NCBI RefSeq assembly: GCF_003054245.1
Contig: NZ_QBKR01000002.1
Coordinates: 62,001-126,000 of the forward strand
DNA from: Melghirimyces profundicolus
Lineage (GTDB): Bacteria > Bacillota > Bacilli > Thermoactinomycetales > DSM-45169
Length of the DNA stretch: 64,000 nucleotides
Direction: 5' to 3'
Part shown: in pieces, positions 42,139 to 51,170 of the stretch
How the letters are laid out: the number at the start of each line of letters is the position of its first letter
Numbering within the stretch: position 1 is the first letter of the stretch
The notes under the pieces: generated by a model
Databases searched by the model: none
What the model saw: only the letters and a program-made list of their open reading frames with translations
Told to the model about the DNA's origin: nothing
Made by a program: the position numbers and the translations under genes

Positions 42139-43653
42139 TCATCTGTCCGATTTGCCAAACTGTGGAATGGGATGGTCGCCGAGGGCGACATGGATCACTT
42201 GGGTTTCCGTGTAAAATTCGAAGGCGTAATGCCCCCCCTCCCGGCCGATCCCGCTGTACTTGGAACCGCCGAAAGGGATCCGCAGGTCCCGCGTGTTTTG
42301 CGAGTTGATCCAAAGCATCCCGGAATCCACGGCTTGCGCCACACGGTGGGCCCGCCGGATGTCCTTCGTCCACACGTAGCCGGCGAGACCGTATTTGATG
42401 TCGTTGGCCAGCTGGATCACTTCATCTTCATCTTTGAAGGTCATCACCCCGAGGACCGGTCCGAAAATCTCTTCCTGGGCGACCCGCATGTCGTTTTTTA
42501 CATTCAGGAGCAGCGTTGGCGGAACAAAATTGCCTCCGGAGAACCGCTCCGGCACCCTCCCGCTGATCACCTCCGCGCCTTCATCCCGGGCGATTTTCAG
42601 GTACGATTTCACTTTCTCACAATGCTCCTGATGAATCAGGGGACCCACTTCCGTCTTCTCATCCATCGGATCGCCGATCACGATGTGGGCGATTCGCTCC
42701 TTTAAAGCATCGACGAACTTCTCATGGATCGCCTCATGGACGAACAGCCGGGAGTTGGCCGTGCAGCGCTCGCCGTTGAAAGAGAAGATCCCCCAGACGC
42801 AGGCATCGAGCGCACGGTCAAAATCGGCGTCGTCAAAGACGATGATCGGCGATTTGCCCCCCAGCTCCATGGATACCCGCTTCAGGGTGTCGGCGCCGTT
42901 TTTCATGATTTCGGAACCGGTCACCGTCTCCCCGGTGAACGAGATCAGCTTCACGTTCGGATGAGTCACCAGCGACGCTCCTGCTGTCTCCCCGAAGCCG
43001 TGGACGACGTTGAACACGCCCTTCGGCAATCCGGCTTCATCGATAATCTGAGCCAGCTTGTTGACGGTGAGGGGGGAGAACTCCGCCGGTTTCATCACGA
43101 CAGTGTTTCCCGTGGCGAGGGCCGGCGCTGCCTTCCAAGTTTCCAGCATGAAGGGGGCGTTCCAGGGCGTGATCAGACCGGCGACCCCGAGGGGTTTATG
43201 GATCGTGTAATTCAAAAAGTGGTCATCCACCTGATAGGCTTCTCCCACCATCCGGCTGGATACCATTTCCGCGTAAAAGCGGAAATTTTGTGCCGCCCGC
43301 GCCGCCTGTTTTTTTGTCTGGCTGATCGGCAGTCCGGTATCCAGGGATTCCAGGCAGGCGATCTCCTCCGCGTTTTGATCGATCAGGTCGGCGATTCTGC
43401 GGATGTATGTGAGGCGTTCACTCACTTTCATCTTCCCCCAGGGGCCGTGTTCAAAAGCGGTGTTGGCCGCTTCCACCGCCGCCTCGATATCCTCTTTTCT
43501 CCCTTCCGTCACCCGATTGATGACCCGGTTGGTGAAGGGGTTCCTATTATCAAAGCTCTCCCCGGACTGCGCATCGACAAATTCCCCGTCAATGTAGAGC
43601 TTCACATCGTCCAACGAAGTGCTCACCGGTTTTTTGTCCACTCGGGCAGTCAA
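42139..43653 (-). CDS. hpaE: 5-carboxymethyl-2-hydroxymuconate semialdehyde dehydrogenase
   Basis: A 504-residue NAD-dependent aldehyde dehydrogenase. It has ITPWNAPFMLETWKAAPALATGNTVVMKPAEFSP (about 158-191), the catalytic Glu in SMELGGKSP (about 263) and Cys in FSFNGERCTANSR (about 297), and ends with GIGREGGHYAFEFYTETQ. The context (hpaB, hpaD, hpaG) assigns the semialdehyde from homoprotocatechuate ring cleavage. It starts with TTG 43653, overlapping the hpaG stop as TTGA, with GGGAGGGAG upstream. Confidence 0.9.
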   Translation of the reverse strand: MTARVDKKPVSTSLDDVKLYIDGEFVDAQSGESFDNRNPFTNRVINRVTEGRKEDIEAAVEAANTAFEHGPWGKMKVSERLTYIRRIADLIDQNAEEIACLESLDTGLPISQTKKQAARAAQNFRFYAEMVSSRMVGEAYQVDDHFLNYTIHKPLGVAGLITPWNAPFMLETWKAAPALATGNTVVMKPAEFSPLTVNKLAQIIDEAGLPKGVFNVVHGFGETAGASLVTHPNVKLISFTGETVTGSEIMKNGADTLKRVSMELGGKSPIIVFDDADFDRALDACVWGIFSFNGERCTANSRLFVHEAIHEKFVDALKERIAHIVIGDPMDEKTEVGPLIHQEHCEKVKSYLKIARDEGAEVISGRVPERFSGGNFVPPTLLLNVKNDMRVAQEEIFGPVLGVMTFKDEDEVIQLANDIKYGLAGYVWTKDIRRAHRVAQAVDSGMLWINSQNTRDLRIPFGGSKYSGIGREGGHYAFEFYTETQVIHVALGDHPIPQFGKSDR

Positions 43654-44441
43654 GGATTTCTCCCTCCCGTCAGCTCTTCTTTTATCTCTTTTGTCTTTCG
43701 GCCGTCCACGATCGTGTTTTCCAGCGCCCCCAGCCTGTCAATCTCCAGTCGGGTCACATCCCCGGGATACACGTGTGAAATTCCCTTCGGTGTCCCGGTC
43801 AGGATCACGTCACCCGGCTCGAGGGTCATGAATGCGCTGATAAACCGGATCAACTCGGGGATCGTGTAAATCAGATCCTTCGTATTCCCCTGTTGCTTCA
43901 GTTCGTCGTTGACATAGGTGCGAAGGTTGAGGTTCTCCACGTCGGGGATATCCGCTTTGTCCACGATATACGGACCCATCGGTCCGAAGGTGTCATGACC
44001 CTTGGCACGGACCGGCGGACGGTAATAGTTGTTGACGAAATCCCGGACCGTCACATCGTTGGCGATGGTGTACCCGCTGACCACATCATAAGCATCCGCC
44101 GCTTGAACCAACCGCGCCTGTCGGCCGATCACGACGGCCAACTCGTTTTCGTAATGCATGTAGGTGGCCCCCTCCGGGTAGACGATCGACGCTTTGTGGC
44201 CAATGATGGATGAGTTCGGCTTGATGAACAACACCGGCTCCGGCGGCTTGTCAAGCCCCAGCTCCTCAGCGTGATCGGCGTAGTTGAGAGCGAGGCCGAT
44301 TATTTTGCCCGGCCGGATCGGCGGAAGCCACACATCGATCTCGGCCAGGGGATACTCCTTTCCTGAGGCGGCTTTGACGATCGCTTCCTCCACCGTTCCC
44401 GTCTGTTCGCACCCCTCGGCGATAAATCGTGCGTGTTTCAA
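43650..44441 (-). CDS. hpaG: Fumarylacetoacetate-hydrolase-family isomerase/decarboxylase (HpaG-type)
   Basis: The C-terminal FAH domain shows the typical metal-binding and substrate motifs: GLALNYADHAEEL, EPVLFIKPNSSIIGHKASIVYP, YENELAVVIGR, GYTIANDVTVRDF and GDVILTGTPKGI. It probably isomerises and/or decarboxylates the HpaE product. I start at TTG 44441 (translated MKHARFI, the usual beginning of the family) because GAGGGGTGG precedes it; an ATG at 44483 has no ribosome site. The result is 263 residues. Overlaps hpaE by 4 nt. Confidence 0.85.
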   Translation of the reverse strand: MKHARFIAEGCEQTGTVEEAIVKAASGKEYPLAEIDVWLPPIRPGKIIGLALNYADHAEELGLDKPPEPVLFIKPNSSIIGHKASIVYPEGATYMHYENELAVVIGRQARLVQAADAYDVVSGYTIANDVTVRDFVNNYYRPPVRAKGHDTFGPMGPYIVDKADIPDVENLNLRTYVNDELKQQGNTKDLIYTIPELIRFISAFMTLEPGDVILTGTPKGISHVYPGDVTRLEIDRLGALENTIVDGRKTKEIKEELTGGRNP

Positions 44442-44508
44442 TACGATCCACCCCTCGTCCACCCAATCGGGTTTATTATTCATATTATTAAGAGGAATGA
44501 TTGTGTTT

Positions 44509-45462
44509 CTATTTTTCCGACAATAGTGGATGCAGTGATCCGTTCGTTCCCTCATCGGGCCGTTCGGTGTAATGTTTCAACACGCCACGAATCTCTTCTT
44601 GCAATTCCTGCGACGGCAGATCCATCGGCAGGCGGAGCTTCGGATGGATTTTCCCCATCATGCCGAGGGCCGCTTTCAGGGGAGCAGGATTGGTATCCTT
44701 GAACAGAACGTCGTTTAACGGCATCAATTCGTAATGCAACTCCTGCGCCCGTTTCACATCGCCGCGGTTCCAGGCATTGTACAGCTCCGCCACTTTGTCG
44801 GGAACCACGTTGGCGGTGGCACTGATGTGACCGGCACCACCGATGGCCAGCATCGGATAGCACAGCAACTCGATCCCGGAATACAACAGGAAATCCCGGC
44901 CGCAGTTCAAGAGGACGCGGTTGACGTGTTCGAAGTCTTTGTTGGATTCTTTGACACCGATGATGTTGGGACAGTCTTCATTCAGGCTCGCCAAGGTCTT
45001 CACTTTGAGGTTGACGGCGGTCCGTCCGGGGATGTTGTAGATGATAATGGGAATGTCGACGGAATCGGCGACGGTTTTGAAGTGTTTGTAGAGGGCGTGT
45101 TGGGAGGGTTTGTTGTAGTAAGGAACGATCACGAGGGCTGCGTCCGCACCCATCTCCTGGGCGAGCTTTGTCAAATGGAGCGTTTCTTGATGGTTGGTCG
45201 AACCTGTTCCCGGTACGACCGGCACGCGTCCAGCCGCCGCCTTGACGGCCACCTCCATCACCCGTTCCCGCTCTTGAAGTGTCAGGGAGCTCGGTTCCCC
45301 CGTTGTGCCGGTGACGGAAACGGCATGGCTGCCGCTCTCAATATGCCAATCGATCAGATCCTGCAGCGTCGGTTCATCGATGCTGCCGTCTTCGCGGAAG
45401 GGCGTGATGACCGGGGCGATCGACCCTCTCAGCTTTTCGCGGGCATCCGACAAGTCAGCCAA
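44509..45462 (-). CDS. DapA-family aldolase/lyase of the hpa cluster
   Basis: A 317-residue class-I aldolase of the dihydrodipicolinate synthase superfamily. It has SIAPVITPFREDGSID, GTTGEPSSLTLQERERV (about 57), VPYYNKPSQ (about 122), the YNIPGRT motif with catalytic Tyr (about 148) and the Schiff-base Lys in IIGVKESNKDF (about 177). Biosynthetic DapA is possible, but the place at the head of an hpa operon and absence of lysine genes suggest it replaces HpaI, the aldolase of the pathway. TTG 45462 is preceded by AAAAGGAGAGG. Confidence 0.8.
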   Translation of the reverse strand: MADLSDAREKLRGSIAPVITPFREDGSIDEPTLQDLIDWHIESGSHAVSVTGTTGEPSSLTLQERERVMEVAVKAAAGRVPVVPGTGSTNHQETLHLTKLAQEMGADAALVIVPYYNKPSQHALYKHFKTVADSVDIPIIIYNIPGRTAVNLKVKTLASLNEDCPNIIGVKESNKDFEHVNRVLLNCGRDFLLYSGIELLCYPMLAIGGAGHISATANVVPDKVAELYNAWNRGDVKRAQELHYELMPLNDVLFKDTNPAPLKAALGMMGKIHPKLRLPMDLPSQELQEEIRGVLKHYTERPDEGTNGSLHPLLSEK

Positions 45463-45565
45463 AAGAACCCTCTCCTTTTCTGAAAATTCAAGCCGAAGTG
45501 ACCATGGATGATCGATATCAGCGGAATGGCTGACTCCCACATCCCCCCCTTCATTTTCCACATGG

Positions 45566-46249
45566 TCACCTTTCAAAAAAACGGACCGTTTTCTCTTCCT
45601 CCGGCTGCGGTTGAAAGGAGAGAACGGTATTCATCTTGTGACCACGGGCAAAGGACTCGATTTCTCCAAAGGGGCGACTTTCCCGAAGCATGCGGATCAA
45701 TTCGTCATGCTCTTCGATCGATTGTTTCACCCGCACGGGCTTGAACGCCGATCCCATTCTCCGGATCGAATCCAGGCGATTTTGAGTATTGCGGATGTTT
45801 TCCAGCAGATATTGATTGTTGCAACGGCTGCAGATCCGATCATGAAATTCGCTGTTCAGATTTCCGAAACGGACAAAATCGAATTCTTCAAGCGAATCCT
45901 TCATCCTCTCGTTGATCTTTTGCAGTTCAACAATCTTATCGATGGGAAAGCATTGAGAGCTCAAGGCGGTCGCGTATCCCTCCAACACCGCCAGCGTGGA
46001 CAGGGTTTCGAGATATTGGTTTTTGTCGATCGGGGTGACAACGGCTCCGCTGTAGGGTTTGTACTGGATTAAGCCGTCCGCTTCCAGTTGCCGGATGGCC
46101 TCCCGCACGGGAATGGCGCTCAATGACATCTCCTTGGCGATTTGATTGATCACGAGCCGGTAACCGGGAGAATACGTTCCGTCCAATATCCGCGAACGAA
46201 GAATTTGATAAGCGTACTGCTGTTTGTTGAGAGACGTTTTCTTTTCCAT
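45566..46249 (-). CDS. GntR-family (FCD) transcriptional regulator
   Basis: The 227-residue protein has an N-terminal winged helix (AYQILRSRILDGTYSPGYRLVINQIAKEMSLSAIPVREAIRQLEADGLI, about 13-61) and an all-helical FCD effector domain. ATG 46249 (MEKKTSLNK) is chosen; the ribosome site is weak (AAGAG). It sits at the head of the hpa operon, 103 nt upstream of the aldolase gene, and probably represses it. A perfect 16-bp palindrome (46266-46281) lies in its promoter. The gene is AT-richer than most here. Confidence 0.88.
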   Translation of the reverse strand: MEKKTSLNKQQYAYQILRSRILDGTYSPGYRLVINQIAKEMSLSAIPVREAIRQLEADGLIQYKPYSGAVVTPIDKNQYLETLSTLAVLEGYATALSSQCFPIDKIVELQKINERMKDSLEEFDFVRFGNLNSEFHDRICSRCNNQYLLENIRNTQNRLDSIRRMGSAFKPVRVKQSIEEHDELIRMLRESRPFGEIESFARGHKMNTVLSFQPQPEEEKTVRFFER

Positions 46250-46265
46250 ACTCTTATGGTATACG

Positions 46266-46281
46266 AAATCATATATGATTT
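46266..46281. promoter_or_regulatory. Probable GntR operator
   Basis: AAATCATATATGATTT is a perfect 16-bp palindrome 17 nt upstream of the GntR start codon, the usual place for an autoregulatory site. Confidence 0.6.
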
Positions 46282-46407
46282 TCAAAGAATTTTTCAAAAA
46301 ATTGGAGAAAAACAGCGATTTTTCAACTCACGGGCATTGTGCGGACGAACAGAGAAGGTGATTGACGGAAAATCACCGTATTTTATTGTAATCGTGGATC
46401 ATTCCTA

Positions 46408-46435
46408 TTGACATCTGTTTAAAACGCGTTATCTT
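46408..46435 (+). promoter_or_regulatory. Sigma-A-type promoter of the 45-residue ORF
   Basis: TTGACA (46408-46413) and TATCTT (46430-46435) are separated by 16 bp, 58 nt before the start codon of the small gene. Confidence 0.6.
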
Positions 46436-46493
46436 ATGGATGAGGGGGATAACTCCTCATTCCGACCATTCACTCACTAAAGGAGGGTGTCAA

Positions 46494-46631
46494 ATGGCCA
46501 AAAACAAACCCTTGGTCGAAAAGGAAGAACTGCCTGTCCCCGCCGGGATCATTCCCTTCTTCCTGCTCAAGAGGAAGAAAAAAGCGGCCCGCCCCGTAAG
46601 CGAGTCCGCCACACAGAAAAACATTCACTAA
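46494..46631 (+). CDS. Orphan 45-residue basic protein of unknown function
   Basis: ATG 46494 is preceded by AAAGGAGGGTGTCAA, an ideal ribosome site. The product begins MAKNKPLVEKEELPVPAGI, has a short hydrophobic IIPFFLL stretch followed by KRKKKAARPV, and ends TQKNIH. It is monocistronic, with a promoter-like element upstream and a perfect terminator 46 nt downstream, so it is probably expressed. No cysteines or leader-like motif are seen and I do not recognise a family. Confidence 0.7.
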   Translation: MAKNKPLVEKEELPVPAGIIPFFLLKRKKKAARPVSESATQKNIH

Positions 46632-46676
46632 CCAACCAACACCAACTAACACTTTAACAAAAAAATGAGGGAATGC

Positions 46677-46707
46677 AAAACCCCCCGCCGGGAGCGGGGG
46701 GTTTTTT
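46677..46707. terminator. Bidirectional Rho-independent terminator
   Basis: A perfect 12-bp stem (AAAACCCCCCGC/GCGGGGGGTTTT) with a 5-nt loop and T-runs on either side. It ends the small gene on one strand and the ECF/peptidase operon on the other. Confidence 0.93.
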
Positions 46708-46712
46708 ACAGT

Positions 46713-47921
46713 TCATCCCGTCAAAAACATCAGAGCCGCACGGGCATAGATTTGGGTCGTTTCCACCAGTTGGTCCACGTCCACGTATTCATCGGCATGG
46801 TGGGGAATATGCCGGTCCCCCGCCCCCGTGGTGACGATGGGTACGCCGGCCCGATGGAGAAAGGTCCCGTCGGTGGCGCCGGGAACCCCATTGTACACCG
46901 GATCGTTCTTGGTCACGGCCCGGTAAGAGTGGGCCACTGCCTCCACCACGGGGTCCTCCCGGGCAGTCTCGGTCCAGGGACGCTCCTCGATCACCTCCAG
47001 GGTGGCGTGGAGGTCGGGGTCCTCTTTCCCCAGCCGTTCGAGGATCCGTTCCATCTCCTTCCGCAGGACGTCATGGTCCTGTCCCGGGACGGTCCGCATA
47101 TCCAGGGTGGTCCGGCAGCGGTCGGGCATCACATTGATCTGGGGCTCCCCGGAGACCGGCGCCTGCAGGATGGTGGGAGTGATGCTGGGCCAGCCCAACA
47201 TCGGATGCTTTCCCACCCTCGCCTTCTCCTTCTCCTCCAGGCGGCCCAGTTCGGTCAGGATGCGGGCCATGCGGGGAATCGGATTGATCCCCGTCAGCGG
47301 CATCGCCCCGTGGGCCATCTTTCCCCGGGTTTCCAACACCGCCCGCATCGCCCCTTTTTGCGTGACGCAGATCTGATTTTCCTCCGGTTCGCAAATGATG
47401 GCCCCATCCACTCCCCGGGCCCACCCCCTCCGGATGAAGTCCTTGATCCCGATCATCATCCCTTCTTCATCACAGGGAATGCAGAGGAGAATTTTTCCCT
47501 TGAAGGGCAACCCGGCCCGCTGGATGGCACGGACAGCGGAGATGGCGGCGGCCAGGTTCCCTTTGGTGTCGCAGGATCCCCGTCCGTAGAGCTTCCCGCC
47601 GTGGATGGCTCCCCCGAAGGGGTCGTAACTCCAGGAATCCCGGTCCCCCTCGGTGACCACGTCGGTATGTCCTTCAAAGAGCAGGGTTTTCCCCGGGACG
47701 CCGGAATCGTAAAAGGCGATCACATTGGGCCGCCCCGGAACCACTTCCTCGTAATGGACGGTCAGGCCCATCCCCTTCAGCACCTCCTCCACGAAGCGGG
47801 CCACCCGCTCTTCGTTCCCCCCTTCCTCCGGCCGGTAGACACTGGGAATCCGAACCAGTTCCTGCGTCAGGGAGACGACTTCCCTCTCATCGACATGGGA
47901 CAATACGCGATCCGGCGACAT
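46713..47921 (-). CDS. M20-family metallopeptidase/deacylase (ArgE/DapE type)
   Basis: A 402-residue zinc hydrolase. KTLLFEGHTDVV (about 77-88) contains the first metal His and Asp, YGRGSCDTKGN (about 112) the bridging Asp, and ILLCIPCDEEG (about 145) the catalytic Glu pair; TTGAGDRHIPHHADEYVDV holds the last His. Such enzymes remove acyl or aminoacyl groups from amino-nitrogen. It is the last gene of the nine-gene operon, 6 nt after the P1 peptidase (AAGGAG start site). The specific substrate is unknown. Confidence 0.88.
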   Translation of the reverse strand: MSPDRVLSHVDEREVVSLTQELVRIPSVYRPEEGGNEERVARFVEEVLKGMGLTVHYEEVVPGRPNVIAFYDSGVPGKTLLFEGHTDVVTEGDRDSWSYDPFGGAIHGGKLYGRGSCDTKGNLAAAISAVRAIQRAGLPFKGKILLCIPCDEEGMMIGIKDFIRRGWARGVDGAIICEPEENQICVTQKGAMRAVLETRGKMAHGAMPLTGINPIPRMARILTELGRLEEKEKARVGKHPMLGWPSITPTILQAPVSGEPQINVMPDRCRTTLDMRTVPGQDHDVLRKEMERILERLGKEDPDLHATLEVIEERPWTETAREDPVVEAVAHSYRAVTKNDPVYNGVPGATDGTFLHRAGVPIVTTGAGDRHIPHHADEYVDVDQLVETTQIYARAALMFLTG

Positions 47922-47927
47922 CGGCGT

Positions 47928-48887
47928 TCACTCCTTGTATTCGGAATGTGAGGGCAGTCCGCCCGCCCCTGCGGCGGCTTTCACCGCCCGGACCACCGCT
48001 TCGGCCAACACTTCCGCAGAGAGGGCCCCCACCACATCCACCGCCGCCTCCACCTTTCCCGTGGCCAAGGCAAACACGGTGTCCCCGTCGTTCATGGTGT
48101 GAACCGGGTAAATGGTTCGGGCGAGACCGTCGTGGGCCATTTGGGCCACTTTGTTGGCCCGGGCTTTGGTCAGGCGGGCGTTGCTGGCCACCACCGCGAG
48201 GGTTGTGTTGGTGCCGGGGAGGTTCTTCCCGGCGTCGTTTCGCGCCATGCAGTCGATGAAATCCATAAATCCGCCCTGCCCGTCCCGGGCTCCCGCCAGG
48301 GTTTCCCCCGTCCGGGGATCACGCACCTCCCCCACGGCGTTGACGGCGACGAGGGCCCCCACCGTCAGTCCGTTTGCGAGCCGCCGGGAGGCGGTGCCCA
48401 GACCGCTTTTCATGGCGGCTTCCATCCCGCAAAACTTTCCGACGGAAGCTCCGCACCCGGCACCGACGTTGCCCTCCGCCACCGGTTCTTTACCGGCCCT
48501 CCGGGCGGCTTCGATTCCCATGGCCGCGTCGGGCCGGACCCGGGCGGAACCCAGGGAGAGATCGAAGAGGACGGCGGCGGGAACGATGGGGACCACTCCC
48601 ACCCCCACGTCAAACCCCTCCCCCTCTTCCTCCAGGAAACGCATCACCCCGGTGGCCGCCTCCAGTCCGTAGGCGCTGCCCCCGGTGAGACAGACGGCGT
48701 GCACCTGTTCCACCAAGTTGATGGGATTCAACAAGTCCGTCTCCCTTGTCCCCGGGGCGGAACCCCGGACGTCCGCTCCCGCCACGGCGCCTCCCGGTGT
48801 CCGGATCACCGTGCAGCCGGTGAGCGCCTCCGGATCCTCCGCCTGACCGACTTCAATCCCCGGCACGTCGATGATCGAGCTTTTCAC
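47928..48887 (-). CDS. P1-family N-terminal-nucleophile peptidase/amidase (DmpA-like)
   Basis: A 319-residue protein of the family that includes DmpA aminopeptidase, BapA beta-peptidase and nylon-oligomer hydrolases. It begins IIDVPGIEVGQAED and has CLTGGSAYGLEAATGVMRFLEE (about 79-100), LANGLTVGALVAVNAVGEV (about 188) and PGTNTTLAVVASNARLTK (about 236), where self-cleavage before the Thr nucleophile is expected. I start at GTG 48887 with GGGGGGTTGAGG upstream; it overlaps the ECF S gene by 35 nt. It likely hydrolyses an amide after uptake. Confidence 0.85.
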   Translation of the reverse strand: MKSSIIDVPGIEVGQAEDPEALTGCTVIRTPGGAVAGADVRGSAPGTRETDLLNPINLVEQVHAVCLTGGSAYGLEAATGVMRFLEEEGEGFDVGVGVVPIVPAAVLFDLSLGSARVRPDAAMGIEAARRAGKEPVAEGNVGAGCGASVGKFCGMEAAMKSGLGTASRRLANGLTVGALVAVNAVGEVRDPRTGETLAGARDGQGGFMDFIDCMARNDAGKNLPGTNTTLAVVASNARLTKARANKVAQMAHDGLARTIYPVHTMNDGDTVFALATGKVEAAVDVVGALSAEVLAEAVVRAVKAAAGAGGLPSHSEYKE

Positions 48888-49443
48888 CCTCAACCCCCCT
48901 GGAAACTTTGGATGTTTGCCTGCCGCTCCCGATCCGCTTCCAGACACCCACCACCGCCACGGTCACAATGACGGATACGACCGCTTCCGGGATGCCGTTG
49001 GTCACGGCGATGGTAAGGGCCACCCCGGAGGAAAGATAGCCCCGGAGCACGGCCACCAAAAGGACCAGCACCGTGTTGGTCAGGGAGCCGATAAAACCCG
49101 CCAGACCGACGGCCAACAGCTGGTTGAACCGCTTCAATCCCACATAGGTGAAGTAGGCCGCCACCCCGATGAAAAGCCTCGGGATGATTGCCACCAGGGG
49201 ATCTTTGAAAAGGGGAACCGTCGCGTTCAAAAAGGAGGACACTCCGAAGATCAACCCAATGACCAGACCCACTCCCCACCCTTCCAGGATGCCGCCGATC
49301 ACCGCGGGAATGTGCATGATGGTGGCGTTCCCCGCCGCCGTCGGCACCGGGATGAAGCCCAGCCGGGTGACCCCGAGCAGAATGGAGATGGCCCCCAGAA
49401 CGCCTGCGATCACAATTTTCCTCACCGTCAGCCGATTGTTCAT
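48853..49443 (-). CDS. ECF transporter S component (substrate-binding membrane subunit)
   Basis: A 196-residue integral membrane protein of about six helices. The stretch LGFIPVPTAAGNATIMHIPAVIGGILEG (about 28-55) is a typical S-component substrate region, and IPRLFIGVAAYFTYVGLKRF follows. It determines which vitamin-like or small solute is bound. The ligand cannot be read from sequence; the catabolic neighbours suggest a nutrient rather than a vitamin. ATG 49443 has GAGGGGGAAG upstream. Confidence 0.85.
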   Translation of the reverse strand: MNNRLTVRKIVIAGVLGAISILLGVTRLGFIPVPTAAGNATIMHIPAVIGGILEGWGVGLVIGLIFGVSSFLNATVPLFKDPLVAIIPRLFIGVAAYFTYVGLKRFNQLLAVGLAGFIGSLTNTVLVLLVAVLRGYLSSGVALTIAVTNGIPEAVVSVIVTVAVVGVWKRIGSGRQTSKVSRGVEGEKLDHRRAGD

Positions 49444-49465
49444 AGCTCTTCCCCCTCGATTTGAA

Positions 49466-50299
49466 TTATGGCAACCACAGAATAACCGCCGCCAGGGCCA
49501 GACTGATTCCGAGCAGCCCCCAGTCCGCTCCCTTGGAGCGGTAACGGGTGTAGACCGACCGTTCTTCCCCGGGCACGTAGCCCCGGGATTCCATGGCGAG
49601 GATCAGATCTTCCGCCCGGGTCAGGGCCAGGTTGAACAGCGGAATGATCAGGGGAAACATGTCCTTGGTGCGCCGGATGATCCGCCACCACTCCCCGCTT
49701 CCGAACTCTGCCCCCCGGGAAGCCTGGGCTTTCATCAGCTTCTCCATCTCCATGGCGAAAGTGGGGACGAACCGGATGGCGATGGTCAGCACCAGGGCGA
49801 AGGCGTGAACGGGAAATTTCACCTTCTCCAGAGGGGACAAAAGGCACTCCATGCCCCGGGTCAGATCGGTGGTGGAGGTGGAGAAGGTGAGCACGCTGGA
49901 CAGGAAGATCACCTCCACAAAACGCATCGCCGACACGATCACCAGCCGGATGCTGTCCCCGGTGATCCGGATGACCCCGTACTCGAAGTGGAGGGTCCCG
50001 CCGGGGGCGATGGAACCGGAGAAGAAAAACTGTAACAGGGCGATGATGATAATGAAGGGAACCGCCGGTTTGATCCCCGACACCCCGTATCCGACGGGGA
50101 TCCGGATCAGGGGAAACAGGGCGAGACAGAACGCCAGCGCAAAGAGGTTCCCGACATAGGTGTTGCAAAAGGCGATGGCCAACACCAACACCCCGAAAGC
50201 CACCAGCTTGAACCGGGGGTCAAAGCGGTGAACGGCGGAATCCGTGGGGATGTACTGGCCGATGGTCATGTTGCGGGTCAATTCAAAAGCCGAAGCCAT
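49466..50299 (-). CDS. ECF transporter transmembrane subunit EcfT
   Basis: A 277-residue protein with four to five membrane spans. The cytoplasmic coupling motifs ASRGAEFGSG (about 192) and AMESRGYVPGEER (about 236) are the two Ala-Arg-Gly-like coupling motifs of EcfT. IGQYIPTDSAVHRFDPRFKL is the usual N-terminus. It sits between the S component and EcfA2, completing the module. Confidence 0.92.
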   Translation of the reverse strand: MASAFELTRNMTIGQYIPTDSAVHRFDPRFKLVAFGVLVLAIAFCNTYVGNLFALAFCLALFPLIRIPVGYGVSGIKPAVPFIIIIALLQFFFSGSIAPGGTLHFEYGVIRITGDSIRLVIVSAMRFVEVIFLSSVLTFSTSTTDLTRGMECLLSPLEKVKFPVHAFALVLTIAIRFVPTFAMEMEKLMKAQASRGAEFGSGEWWRIIRRTKDMFPLIIPLFNLALTRAEDLILAMESRGYVPGEERSVYTRYRSKGADWGLLGISLALAAVILWLP

Positions 50300-50303
50300 G
50301 TTC

Positions 50304-51170
50304 TCACTCCCTTTCCCGGATCAGGGAGAGGATCTCCCCGGCGGCTTCCTCGGTTAAATAGGCCCCGGGATTGACTGGGTGTCCGCGGCGATGGAGGGCG
50401 TGGAGAATCTCCACCGCCTCCGGCGGACCCAGCTGGTGTTCGGCGAGAAGGCGGGTGTCGCCGAAGATTTCCCGGGGCGTGCCTTCCGCCGCCACCCGTC
50501 CTTCGGCCATCACACAGACCCGGTCGGCCAGGGTGGCCACCTCTTCCATGTTGTGGGTCACGAAGAGGACCGTCATCTTCTCCTTCCGGTTGAGTTCCCG
50601 GATCCGGTTCAGGAGTTCGTTCCGGGAGTACGGATCCAGTCCCGCCGTCGGCTCGTCGAGCACCAGGAGGTCCGGCTTCAGCGCCAACACCCCCGCCAGG
50701 GCCACTTTCCGTTTCTGACCGCCGCTCAGGGCGAAGGTGGGACGGTCCTTGTATTCGTCGAAGGAAATCCCCACCAGTTCCATCGCCCACCGGACCCGTT
50801 CCCTCACCTCCTGAAGGGGGTATCCCATCTTGAAGGGACCGTAGGCGACATCGTCTCCCACCAGCTTTTCGAAGATCTGGTCCTCGGGATTTTGGAAAAC
50901 CAGTCCCACCTTGCGCCGGAGGGCTTTCACATCCGGTTTCGGGCCGCTCAGATGGAGGCCGTCCACGGTTACCTCCCCGGACTGGGGAAGGAGCAGGCCG
51001 TTCAGATGCTGGATCAGGGTGGATTTGCCGGAGCCCGTATGGCCGATGATGGCCAGGCACTCCCCCCTTCCCGCCTCCAGGCTGACCTCCCGGAGGGCGA
51101 CGTGTTCCAGAGGGGTGCCTTTCATGTAGGTGTGACTCAGATTCCGGATCGTGAGAAAGGGTTCCCTCAT
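50304..51170 (-). CDS. ECF transporter ATP-binding subunit (EcfA2-like)
   Basis: A 288-residue ABC ATPase: Walker A IGHTGSGKSTLI (about 41), Q-loop FQNPEDQIFE, signature LSGGQKRKVALAG (about 144) and Walker B LLVLDEPTAGLDP. The IFEKLVGDDVAYGPF segment is typical for A2. ATG 51170 overlaps the EcfA1 stop (ATGA) and has GGAGGTGAACC upstream. Its C-terminal region is slightly extended. It pairs with the next upstream ATPase. Confidence 0.92.
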   Translation of the reverse strand: MREPFLTIRNLSHTYMKGTPLEHVALREVSLEAGRGECLAIIGHTGSGKSTLIQHLNGLLLPQSGEVTVDGLHLSGPKPDVKALRRKVGLVFQNPEDQIFEKLVGDDVAYGPFKMGYPLQEVRERVRWAMELVGISFDEYKDRPTFALSGGQKRKVALAGVLALKPDLLVLDEPTAGLDPYSRNELLNRIRELNRKEKMTVLFVTHNMEEVATLADRVCVMAEGRVAAEGTPREIFGDTRLLAEHQLGPPEAVEILHALHRRGHPVNPGAYLTEEAAGEILSLIRERE

